A stretch of DNA of 64,000 nucleotides, from assembly GCA_033002965.1 (NCBI GenBank), contig JAURVB010002601.1:1-64000 (forward strand), in the 5' to 3' direction. Both the position numbers and the translations under genes were made by a program. This DNA comes from Piper betle (Eukaryota > Streptophyta > Magnoliopsida > Piperales > Piperaceae). Of the stretch, positions 47,970-59,400 are shown piece by piece (positions within the stretch are counted from its first letter, which is position 1; each line of letters starts with the position of its first letter). The notes beneath the pieces are model-generated. The model was not told where the DNA came from, ran no database searches, and saw nothing but the letters and a program-made list of their open reading frames with translations.

Positions 47970-50845
47970 ATGAGGAGGTGCAGCGCCGCCACCCTCCGCC
48001 GCCACCGCCGTCGCCGTCCCGTCGCCGGAATCTCCACCTCCGCCGCCGCTTCCCTCCCTCTCCCTGAGCCTCCCAGACCCTCCCCCACCAACTCCGACCT
48101 CCACCGCGCCCGCTGCCTCTCCCTCGCACACCGCCTCCTTCTCCGCGGCGACCTCCCCGCCGCCCACCACCTCATCGCCGCCGTTGTCTCCTCCTCCCCC
48201 TCACCGACTCCCTCGCCGCGGTCGCCTTCGCGGCCTCCCTCGGCCTCGACCGCGACGCCGTCCTCCGCGCCTCCCTCCGCCGCCTCCTCGCGGCCGGGCG
48301 GCCGCGCCGCGCGGAGGAGCTCTTCCTGGCCTTATTCTCCGATGTAAATGCCCCGCCGCTCTCCGAATTGATGAATTGCATGGTGGTTTGCTACACCAGG
48401 CTCGGGCAGTTGTCGCAGGCCCTGGATTGGTTGGAGAGGATTGCAAAGCTTGGATCTTTTCCCGATAATGCCGGGTATGTTGCTCTGCTTCAACAGCTCT
48501 GTGTTGATGGGAAGCTCACTGATGCTGTTTATCTGTTTTTCCGAATGTACAAGCGTAGAGTTCTTCCATGTTCTTCGTCTTGTACGAATCTGATCAAGGG
48601 GCTGTGCTGTAAGGGAAGAGTAGACGAGGCTATGTATGTGTTTAACTTGGCTTTCAATTCCGGGGTTCAACCAACAATGCGCATGTACAAGTCTTTGATT
48701 TCTGCTTTCTGTCAAAGTAGGAGGATTGAGGATGCGGAGGCTTTGATGTGTGATACCATGGATGCTTTTGGGCTTGCTCCTGATATTCAAATGTATGCTG
48801 TTATTATCAGTGGGTACTGCAAGGAAGGGAAGATGGATAGAGCTGAGAGATTGTTTGAGAAAATCAATGAGAACGGATGGAAACCCCGTGTTAATGTTTA
48901 TAATTCGCTTATTCATGGATTTTTGAGGATGAATAATGAGATATGTGGATGGGAGTATTTCCGTCGGATGGTTAAAGATGAAGTTGCTCCGAATGTATAT
49001 AGCTATTACTTGTTGTTAAATTATTACTGCAAAGGAAGGAAGCTGGAGTGTGCTTTGGAGCTTTGGAATAAGATGTTAAGTTGTAGAATTAGTCCTAATG
49101 TACGTTGTTATCAATCTCTTGTTTGCGCACTTTATAAAGAGAAGAAGGTTTCAGATGCCGATTGTTATCTTCATGAGATGCTTGATAGGGGCTTATTGCC
49201 CGATCATTTTATGTTTATTCAGTTGATTAAAGCCTGCCCTATAGAAGAGAAGCCAATCATGGCATCTAGAATTTTAAAAGTTTTTGCCAACAATGATAGT
49301 GATGATGTGATGTCTTTGGTTAGAAAGTTATGTAGCCCTGGTCAGATTGAGGTTAGTGAAAAAGAGATAGAGGTTGTCTATAACCAAGTTGTCGAAAGCA
49401 AAATAGTTTCCCGTGAGCTCGCATTTGAGGTTCTTGTAAACGCTCTGTGTGTTGAGGGAAGGGCTGATCTTGCTTTTTATTTCTTGAATAAAATGGTTGG
49501 TCATGGCTTAAAGCCTTTGGCTTCGGCTTACAATTCTTTGATCAGATGTTTTTGCGAGGAGAATAAGGTTTTAGAAGCCGAATGTTTAATAGGCCTTATG
49601 TGGGATAGAGGAGTGTCTCCAAATGTTGCAACTTATCTGATAATTATTGATGCTCATTGTAAACGGGGGAATATAGATTCTGCACTTGATTTACTTGATG
49701 GTATGGTTGAAGGAGGAGTGGCACCTAATGTCGCTATGTATGACACAATTGTCTCAACATTGTTTGATTTAAAACGCTGGGATGAAGCCATGCTTATGTG
49801 CAATAGGGTGTATAAGGATGGTATAGTTCCAGATAAGGTTTTCTATACTACTATGATCAATGGGCATGCAAAAAATGGAAGACTATTTGGTTGTACATTA
49901 TTTGATGTTATGATTGAGGATGGAGTTCAACCTACTATTTTCGCTTACTGTGCCCTTTTGAATGGACTATTGAAAAAGAACTTGGTAAAGAAAGTATGTC
50001 ATTATTTGGAAAAAATGTTGGATGATGAATTTATTCCAAATGCAGTACTCTACACTATGATTATTCATCAGTTCGCCAGGAAAGGAGACATTAGCTTTGC
50101 CCTGTCAATATTTAACCTGATGGAAAAAAACCACATTGAGCCCCAGTTGTACACATATGGATCACTTATCAGTGGAATTTGCAGAAATGTAATGGGCTTT
50201 CATTTGAAGGATCCCCGCACTAGTAGATTAGTAGAGAAATACAAGGAGAAGCTCTTCCACTTGCTTCCGCGGAGGACAATAAAACCAGTAGAGATATTAG
50301 TAGCTACCTCTTTTGGCTCATGTCTTGAGAAGATTGACCTTGCGTGGAAATTGTTTGACATGATTGAAAAATCAGGAGTTAAGCCTGATTTGCATATCTA
50401 CAACGGCATTTTGAATGGTTATTGCAGGGCAAATATGATGACGAATGCATATAAACTTTTCAATTTGATGCAGGAAAGGGATGTGCGGCCTAACCAGGTT
50501 ACTTATACCATCCTTATAAATGGGCATAATAGGCTTCGCCAAATCAATGAATCAATCAAGCTATTCAATCAGATGAATGCACTTGGTTGCATCCCAGACA
50601 GGGGAACATATAACTCCCTCATGAAAGGCTTTTGCAATGCCGGGAGAGTGGTTGAAGCTTTATCTCTCTCATTCTCTATGCAGAAAAAGGGCCTTAAACC
50701 AAATAAGACCTCATATGATAAGTTAGTCAAATGCCTTCTTATTGGTCAGTTTAATGATCTTGTTGAAAAGTTGCGTGTTGAGATAGCTCAGAATGGCTAT
50801 ACTCCTAGCCATTATTACTCTAGCAAACTCAGCACACCTCTATAA
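47970..50845 (+). CDS. P-class pentatricopeptide repeat protein, frameshifted near its N-terminus
   Basis: This is an intronless gene of about 957 residues. The first 76 codons (from ATG 47970) are arginine-rich, MRRCSAATLRRHRRRR, like an organelle-targeting peptide. They continue in another frame from about 48200 to the stop at 50843-50845. About 20 PPR motifs of about 35 residues follow one another, e.g. MYAVIISGYCKEGKMDRAER, VYNSLIHGF, TYTILINGHNRLRQINES, TYNSLMKGFCNAGRVVEAL. No E or DYW domain is present, so it is P-class. Such proteins bind organellar RNA for stability, splicing or translation. A missing base in the C-run at 48196-48200 explains the frame change. If the base is truly absent, only a shorter protein from ATG 48371 could be made. 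It resembles Arabidopsis At5g62370-type proteins, from memory. Confidence 0.88.
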
Positions 50846-53800
50846 ATAACAATTTTATCAATCATCCATGAGAAGCATTTGCTAGAAGATAGTTGATGAA
50901 GTGTCAATGATGGAATTGCTTAGGTTGCCTGCCATGTTTATGTGGCTTTGGTGTGATCTTTTTCGCACTTGGAGGACTATGTGATGCTGTATGATACAAG
51001 TTTTTAAGTAGTTCTGGCTATTGCAGGTAAATATTGGCCATGCTATGTTTCTTTTCTTTTTCACTCCTGTTTAGCTTTTTGTTTGATTAATTCAGTATTG
51101 GGGCATACTTTTTCTCTATAGCTATGGTAGTATTTTCATGTTGAACTTTTTGTTTATCATGCATTGCTTTTAGAGACTATCAATATACCCCAAATTTTTG
51201 TGAGGATCATATTTCTCAGAATTGACTATCGTTGCTGCAGATTACTGATAGAGGACTATTATTCGGGGCCTTCCAACTTTGGTGTTAAATGGGCTTGTTT
51301 TTGTAACGACTGTGGATGCGTGCATTGTTCAGTTTGTGGTTGTCACAATGCCAGGATACTCTTGGAGGATTATCTGAGGTGCCCTGCCTTTTTTTTTGAT
51401 GCACTGAAGCTCAATATATGTCCTTTTATGCATATGTATTCAGTGAACGCCTGGAAAGTGGCCATTTTTCTGGCGCAGAATGATTTCTTATCATTATCAA
51501 GACATGGAGCTTAAAAAAAAGCCTTGATGCAACCGATAAGAGTTGCTGTCGCATGTCCTTTGACCTTGCTCTTTACAAAAGTGCAGGGTAAATCTTTTGA
51601 GTCTTCTCTGAACAATGGGCTCTTTATGATCTGACTCTTCTCTGAACCTGCACATGTGAGAGTTGTTGTGCACTGGGTGCCCTATCAACACGGGGAGCTT
51701 TTGTTTGCAGCTTTTCTATGCCACTGGGACGACAATGTATTTTCTGGATTTTTTCAGTGAATCTTTTGTTTTTTTACGCTCAACATTTTATACTATATAT
51801 TGAATATGATGTTTTCTGTCAGTTTTCTTAGTTGTGTTTCACATTTGCAGGTTCTTTTGAGTCAACTATACTCACTGCTGGTTGGTCAAATCCCTCTCAT
51901 TCTATTACAGGTTGGCTGACTTCCGCCATTTTTTTCTTTTTCTAATATTATAGATTGGTAATTTCCCTTGTTATAACTTACAACAGGTTGGTGTTAATAG
52001 TTGATTGTGTGTCAATGTTCATCATGAAAGTTAACATTTTAAGTGAAAGGTAGAGGAGTAGTGGCGAGCCCCAATTCATCCTGTATTTTGTTCTATTCTG
52101 TTTGCTCTGTTGTATGAAAATATTGGTGGGCTATCTTATTTGAACTATTGACGTAAAAGCACATTAGTGTTCATTACCACCACCATCATCCATTGAATAT
52201 GATTTAATGATTTGGTTCAGTTGCTGCTTCTAATAGGAGACTAAAGTCCACAACTCGAGAAAACTTGTTCCCTCCAATTCTCGAAGAAACAAGACTTTGT
52301 TCGAGCACCCTCAACCTTTTTAAGTTATTTATGGAGTGATAATCCTTGTTTTCCTTTAGATCAAATCCTAGTTAATTGACCTCATTCTAAATACATGTAG
52401 ATTAGTTGCCTTTATTGTAACCAATTAAATCTCTAGAGCAAATTTTATTACTGAGTGATGTAACTCTTAGACAGCTCAAATTATAGATCATGCATTTTCA
52501 ATCTATGCTTTAAGGAATGATGGTTTACAACGTCTAAAATTTGTAGTGTCTATTGAAAACAGGGTTGCTGAGCTAGGGTGCTGAGCAAGGTGCAATTGCT
52601 TGGGGATGTCATGTTTCCATTGTGGGAATATGTTTGAAGAAAATTAAGGCAGGGAAGGATTTTGTTTGTACATTGGTAACTTGTATATCCACGTTCATAA
52701 TGAAGAGAGGTGTCCTACATGGGGGGTTCTGCCCTTGAGGGTCGGTCACCTTCATCCAAGCCCGGAGGTTCCTTGATAGAGTCCTAATACTTGCGCCTTC
52801 TCCATCGATCCATCCCCATGGGAGGATGTGTGCAGTTCCCAATTTTTTATCGCAAGGAAAAATCAAAATAAGCATTAGTTGTGCAGTTCCCGTGTGCCGA
52901 TCGCTCAGGCTTAGTCGGGTATTGCTCGTATTAAATTCGTTAATTATTTTAAATCCATATAATAAACTTAACTATTTATCATTTTAATTTTTACTACCGT
53001 TTATCAAGCCCAAACTTGATAATTTATAACTTGATTATGTTATAAAAAAATTAAATTAAAATTAATTATCTAAAAAAATAAGGAAGTTAATTGAACTATT
53101 ATAAAAAAAAGTTGAAAATATATTAATTATATATGTAAACTCATATCTTTATAATAAGGTTTAAATTATATTAAATATAAGTTTTATAAAAAAATGTCAT
53201 CAAAATTGGGTATTGGGTACATGAAATTAAACCCCCGATTCCGATTATTATAAAATAGGTACCTAATATCTTAAAATCAAAACTAATAACTCGTAAGATT
53301 TTAATGAAGACTTGAATAGCCAACTTGTAAAGACTTTCTACTGCTTGACAATGATTTTCTTTTTGTAACCTTATTATTGGGTGAAAAGTGATTTTTAATA
53401 TTAGTTCTTTTTTTCTTTTGAAATTTAACGACCCAAAACCAAGCTGCACCCTAGAGCTAGGCAACTGGAGCCCGTGCACGAGCTAGCTTGGCTCGTCTTG
53501 TGGCAAGCAGAGCCTGGTCCTGAGTTAGGTATTTAAGCTGAGCCAAGGTAGCTTGGGGCGAGCCGAGCTCGATCCTGCAGGTTTCGGCAAGTTGAGTCGA
53601 AGTTATCCGAGGAGGTGGTTGTGAACAAATAGAACAATTTTCTTTGTGACAAAAAGATAAATATGCATTCTTGTCTTCTTCATAAATAAATCAAGATGAG
53701 ATGAAATACAACAAAGCTTGGAAAAAATCAGCAAAAGCTGTTAACAAATACTTCTCATAAAATAAGGTTAAAACTTATATTAAAAGAGAAATATGAAAGC

Positions 53801-53865
53801 TACCCTAAGAGTTCACTTCATTCATCTATATCTATCTGTATACGTTAAAGACAAAGCAAGGAATC
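50846..53865. other. Region downstream of the PPR gene, no gene recognised
   Basis: The first part may be 3' untranslated sequence. Open frames at 51164-51514 (plus) and 52609-52875 (minus) show no motif I know. A patch at 53440-53600 rich in gagccgagctcg-like phrases resembles the GCTCG-rich repeats. The rest is AT-rich. Confidence 0.45.
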
Positions 53866-53891
53866 TTGTGTAGTAGTAGCGGTGCATTAGC

Positions 53892-54437
53892 TTGCAAGAC
53901 CAAATGCTCCGAATGCAGGTGGTGGGCCTGCTCCTACTCCTTGGCGCCGGCCGTCATGACGACGGCACGGCGGCACGAAAACTACTGCCTCCCTTCCTCC
54001 TGGCCGGCCAAAGCAACATGGCTAACTGCAGCGGCATCTCGAGCGGGACGGCAACATCCCACCAGAGTGCCGGCCAAACCAAAACATCCTTCGCCTCTCT
54101 GCCCCCCTCCAGTGGGAGGAGACCATGGAGCCTCTCCACGCCGACATTAACGTCAACAAGATCAACGGCGTTGGGTCCAGTATGGCATTTGCCAATGCGG
54201 TCCTTGCCGCGGCGGTCGAGAGCTTGTCAGAAGTGGTGCTGGGGTTGGTGCCATGTGCAGCAGGAGGCACTAATATAAGCCAATGGGAGAGGTGGGGTTG
54301 GTTGCATGAGAATTTGTTGAAGAGGGCTGCGGCCGGGAGGGCTACCCCGGCCGGGGCGGCGGAGTAAGAGAAGAGGATGAAGAAGATGGCGAGCGAACTA
54401 AGACGGGATCTCAAGCTGCCTCACCTGCCAATAATTC
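53892..54437 (+). pseudogene. SASA-domain carbohydrate esterase, decayed
   Basis: The start (MLRMQVVGLLLLLGAG) looks like a signal peptide. It is followed by the nucleophile block FLLAGQSNMA, the SGNH/SASA hallmark of plant carbohydrate esterases (At4g34215 type). The frame then shifts, and the expected continuation is in another frame: NIPPECRPNQNILRLSAPL, QWEETMEPLHADINVNK, GSSMAFANAVL, GLVPCAAGGTNISQWER. After RAAAG...GAAE comes a TAA at about 54365. The next stretch (KRMKKMASELRRDLKLPHLP) matches a later part of the family. The intervening WYQGESD block and the C-terminal catalytic part are absent. Frameshift plus internal deletion make it non-functional. Confidence 0.75.
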
Positions 54438-54943
54438 TAGTAGGTTTGTTTCATTAAATATTAATCAATTATTTATACTTGCTTATCTTTTAATTAATTT
54501 ATTATTGTTTAGATTACGTTTAGACATATTTGACCTATGTGTTGTTTTTCTTTTTGTATTGACGCATTTGGATTAATTTATTATTATTCCCGGTTAATAT
54601 ATAATAAAAAGATGTTCTTTACCAATAATTTAAAATTACAATTATATATCACGTAATTGATAAATAATATAATCCATGGGATGAACCTTAGCCTATTGTA
54701 GAAATTAAATATATAATAAAATATAAATTAGATAAAAATTTATTTTTTCGCAAAATAGATTGATGGACAAGATTTACCACACTTGCAAATCAAAATTGAT
54801 CGCTAAGAAAAATTTTGATTTTCACAGCTTATCTCTTTATTTTTTTTGAAACATCGTAATTTCTTATTCTTCCTTCATAATTCCTTATTCTACCTTTTAT
54901 TGACATTGGGGAGAAAAAGTAATATTTATAAAATTTTCAATTG
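54438..54943. other. AT-rich intergenic DNA
   Basis: No gene or bounded repeat recognised between the esterase relic and the LINE fragment. Confidence 0.5.
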
Positions 54944-54989
54944 TTATCTTAAATTAACTATTAAAAAAAATATTAGGAGGTAATATTTA

Positions 54990-55160
54990 ATTAACTTTTC
55001 AATTATTTCCTTGAAATGACATCTCAAGCACTCATGACCGAAAATCTCATCATCACAACTTTGCCGTCCAGCAACGAAGGCCGATTGATTCCCTTGAATA
55101 CCTTTAGCAATGACACCTTTCAACCTATAGGCCAAGAGCTTAAATATTCACAATTAAATG
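54990..55160 (-). mobile_element. LINE reverse-transcriptase fragment
   Basis: The minus strand reads LLAYRLKGVIAKGIQGNQSA, then FVAGRQ and HECLRCHFKEI. This matches the plant L1-type RT segment usually reading ANRLK...NQSAFV.GR...EC. Only about 55 residues remain. It lies 200 bases beyond the end of the ALY gene on the same strand. Confidence 0.65.
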
Positions 55161-55359
55161 CCAAAATAAATGAAACAGAAAAACAGAACTACTGCATTGA
55201 CTAATACAATTTGTATCATTGATAGGCTATAATTAATTTATCTTACACATATATATACAACATAAAAACAAGGAAAAAGAATAATGCCGTTACAACCACC
55301 AAAAATAGTTCGGTATTAGGCTCACATTTATTCATCGTAAACAATGGTGGTAGGGTATG

Positions 55360-56453
55360 CTAATTGCTCTGGGTTGGTATAAGTGCCAATACCTGGGTTT
55401 TAATGACTCCCATGCATTGCTCGATGTCTCTGTAGAGGGAGAGATTTTCTGGACAGCAAGGATGCAAACTTGTTACAGCAGAGTCAAGTAAATGGGTAAC
55501 CTCTCCTGGTGGATATTGCTGCTCAGTGCATCTCTGAAATCAGTTTGTCATGATGGAGAAGTGAGTAAGCGAGCAGCTGTCAACATGTTTTTTCTTCGCA
55601 ACAATATGATATATAAAACAAGTAATCTTACTAGAATCAGTTAAGAGGAAGAAGACGAAGAAGAATACTTTAAATCACACATTCAGGGTACCTGTAGCAT
55701 AAGTAAGGTTGCAACGCAGGAAGACATCAAGTCAAGAGGAACATGAGGTTGGGTGTTGCCATTCGAGATGTCATTCTGTTTTGGACCAGATGCTGCTACA
55801 TTCAATGGGCATGACTTCACTTGGCCCTGTTCAGCCAAAGTGCTCTGACTGGAAACCAAAACATCTGCTACGGAGTGTCTGATTGCAGGTACATTGGAAG
55901 CAGCTTTACCAGGTTGGCTACTGGTGGGATCTCCCTCTGCAGCCTTCAAAGACGATTTTCCTTCCGTAAACGCTAAGTCAACCTGAGAGGTATCCATCAC
56001 AAAACATTACAGAAAGGATAAAAATTTTCAACAAGATCACAATCATTTCCTTTACTAATATACAAAGGAAAGAATTTTTTAAGAAAACTCAATAATCAGT
56101 TCCAGCATAGCATCCATCTTGACAGCTTGAATGGCAACATTTCCATTTATCTTATTGACACAGAATATCCAAAAGCTTAAGGATTTCATCACAAGTTGAC
56201 AGTTCACTCAAATTGTAAAAAGCTGGAATGTACAGGTAGCCAATTCACTTCCAGGATATGAACTGTAAATGGAAAAACTAAGCAAATCTTATCATGAACC
56301 CAACAATACATCACGATATTTTCCAGCAACAAAAAAAAAAAATTATCCTTCATAGAGCTTAAAATAACAAAAATCTTAAAAACACTCTGCATGATTGTAA
56401 ACACACACCCATGAAACATGAAATAGATGTGCCAGAAAAGTAATTGATGATGA

Positions 56454-56497
<44 letters not shown>

Positions 56498-59400
56498 AGC
56501 CCAAAAAAACCAGAAAAACATTTATCCTTCATAGAGCTTTTAGAGCATTCCACATGATTGTCAGCAGGTGTCCCCAGAACATATACTTACCTCTACATCC
56601 ACCATCTCCCTGGCTTTCCGTCTCGAGGTGTTATATATTTCAGCTATATGAGAACCCACATCTTTGTTAAAGAAAGCGGAATGGCCTATCAAAGCTGAAT
56701 TCCTAGAAAAAGACCCAACATTGTTATCAGGCCTGCTTACTGAAGGAGAAATTCCAATTTTATCGAAAATGTTATTGTCCCTCAATAGCTCCAGAGCAGA
56801 AGAAATCTGAATGAGATAAATGAAAAAGTACAAACCATGACCATCAAACGAATAGACTTCAAAAAAGACTAGCATTGAAATGCATAAAATAATGCCACTC
56901 GCCTGGCCATCAACAATCTTGAGTTGCCTATCTATTTGGGAGTTGCAATCCCTATAACTGCCTCTTTGATTCCAACTAAATGAAGCATCCTCATGGAGGC
57001 CCTTCACCTCTGCCAGCAGTGCTTCCTAAAATTTGTCAAAAAAAGATCCATCAGAAGATCATAAAATTGCCAAATCTATAAATAATCTAGAAAATTCACT
57101 ATTATTTCAAACTAAAATATACACGCTTTTTAGGATGTAAACAAATCAGCACCCAACATCAATTATAAAAATTAAAGAAACATCGTGTTATAAAAAAAAG
57201 CAAGAGAGTGAAATTTCACTGTATCCATCTGAAAACTCAGGTGGACTAACCAACTTGAGACTGTAATCTCATTAAAATATACAGGAGATACAACATACAA
57301 GGAGGTTGAGAGAAACGAAGAAAGAATAAATCGACTATATTCCCTCAAGCTCAGCGGTATGTCATTGAGCTGAAGCTTGGACAAGAAAGCACAGAGAACA
57401 TAATGCTTTTGTAGAAGTATCGGCCAACTGATAATGAGAAGAGACAGAGTGTATAACAGATCCTTGTTGAGGACTCGCTCCCCCACATAGTGGTCGTCCA
57501 CTTCGATGTGCTTGGTCCCGGCATGAAAAACTGGATTAGAGGCTAACAAAAAAGACTTCTGTTATCACAGTAAAGGGCGGGCTGGATGAGTCTTCACATG
57601 ATTGCCTAGTTCATGTGAGAGTAATCCACGAAAGCTCTGCAGCTGCAGTAGCAAGGGATGGATATTATGATGCAATGCTGAATCTGAGTACTGTAGCCTG
57701 TTCCTTAGCAAGCCAGGAAATTAGATTAAGCCAAAGAAAAATACACAAACCACTTGTGGATCACTTGTCATCTGGATCTCTATGAGATCAAAATTGGATG
57801 AATGTGTAATCAGCAGATATTGACAAATGAACCCTATAAAATAATGCAAGACGCGTTTCACAGCTTGCCAGTGAGTGATGTTGGCTGGTGCATAAACTGG
57901 CAGATTTGATTGACAACAATGATTTCAGGACGAGTGATAAATACATGCTGAAAGGCACCACTAGACTTCTGTATTGTGTGACAACTTGGAGAGACTGACC
58001 ATCTTGGAGAGAGAGACCTTTGGAGCAAGGGGTAGTCAACTGGCTATGTGTCCAACATAGAAGCCTTCTTCAAAAGATACGCTACATATTTGGATTGGGA
58101 CAGGAACAAGGTGCCTTATCAAAATGGGCCTCAATACCAAGTAGTGAAGTTGGCCTAGATTCTTCATTGCAAACGGAATTTGTAGATTGGCAATAACAGA
58201 ATTCAGAACAGTAATATCAATGCCTATGACCATAATGTCATCCACATACACCAAAAAATATCTAATAGCTGAATTTTCGGAATATACAGATAAAGAAGAA
58301 TCTGGAGAAGAACATGTAAACCCATTCTCAACGAGATACCCCATAAGTCGATGATACCACGCACGGGAAGATTGCTTTAGACCATGTAAGGACTCATGGA
58401 GTTAGTAAACATTGCTGGGCAGAGTAGAGTCAACATAACTTGGTGGCTGGCTCATATAGACCTCCTCCTGCATTACACCATGGAGAAAAGCATTTTGCAC
58501 ATCTAACAGCAATATAGGCCAACCATGTGAAACAGCAATAGAGAGTACTAACAGGACTGAAGATTTCTATTGTAATCAATCTCTTCTTACTGATTAAACC
58601 CCTTGGCAATGAGTTTGGCTTTGTAACAATTAAATACTTCTCCTTGAGCGTCAACACGCTCATGAATGAGCTTTGTTTTCCACCATCCTTTGAACCTCTT
58701 TTCAACTCCATCAAATCCAACTTTTACAGACAGGTTTGTTGATCGACTAAAGCATTAAACTCAGTATCCATTGCATGGCGCCAATGTGGGGACTTAGAGG
58801 CTTGGAGATAAGTGGTAGGTTCAACCAAGTAGGGACTAGAGCAAGAAAGGAGAGGAGAACAAAAAGCTCATTTGGACCTTGTCATCATAGGGTGAGTGGA
58901 GGGTGGACGAATGTGCAATGAAGAATGTTGAAAAGATGGGGAAAAAGAATGAGGTAGGTTGGGGGAGAATTAGTGGTGGATAATGTAGGAGGCATAGAAA
59001 AAGTTGGTGGAAGAGAATGAGAAGAGAGAGGTTTGGAAGAGGCAGAGATAGGGGGATTGCAACCTCGGTAAACAAGGTAAGGGTGAGAAGAAACTGTTGT
59101 GGTAGGCGATGGATAGGGAGAAGGAAGAGGAATTGATTGAGGCTATAGAGGAGGTTGGTTAGATTTTTGAGTAAGGACAAACGAATAGTGTGAGAAGATG
59201 GACGAAAAGTTGGATTAGGATGAGAGGATAAAGTTGATAAAACGATAGGAGGACCAGTTGGAGGGATTTTAGAATGGCAATGATGATAGACTAGGGTTGG
59301 AATTGGTTTTGTTTTGGCTAGGGACGTAGGAGAAGAAGAATAAATAGGAACAGAAGATGTTGGAGATAAGGATAGGTGGAGAGACGTAGAAGAGGGTCGA

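Noticed and set aside
47847..48381. Several GC-rich minus-strand frames at the PPR 5' end
   Set aside because: They are composition shadows of the arginine/proline-rich N-terminus.
48332..48916. Minus-strand 194-codon frame
   Set aside because: It is the shadow of the PPR gene on the other strand. The plus strand has clear PPR motifs.
56204..56553. Minus-strand frames with IYIYIY runs
   Set aside because: They are created by the TA microsatellite in an ALY intron.
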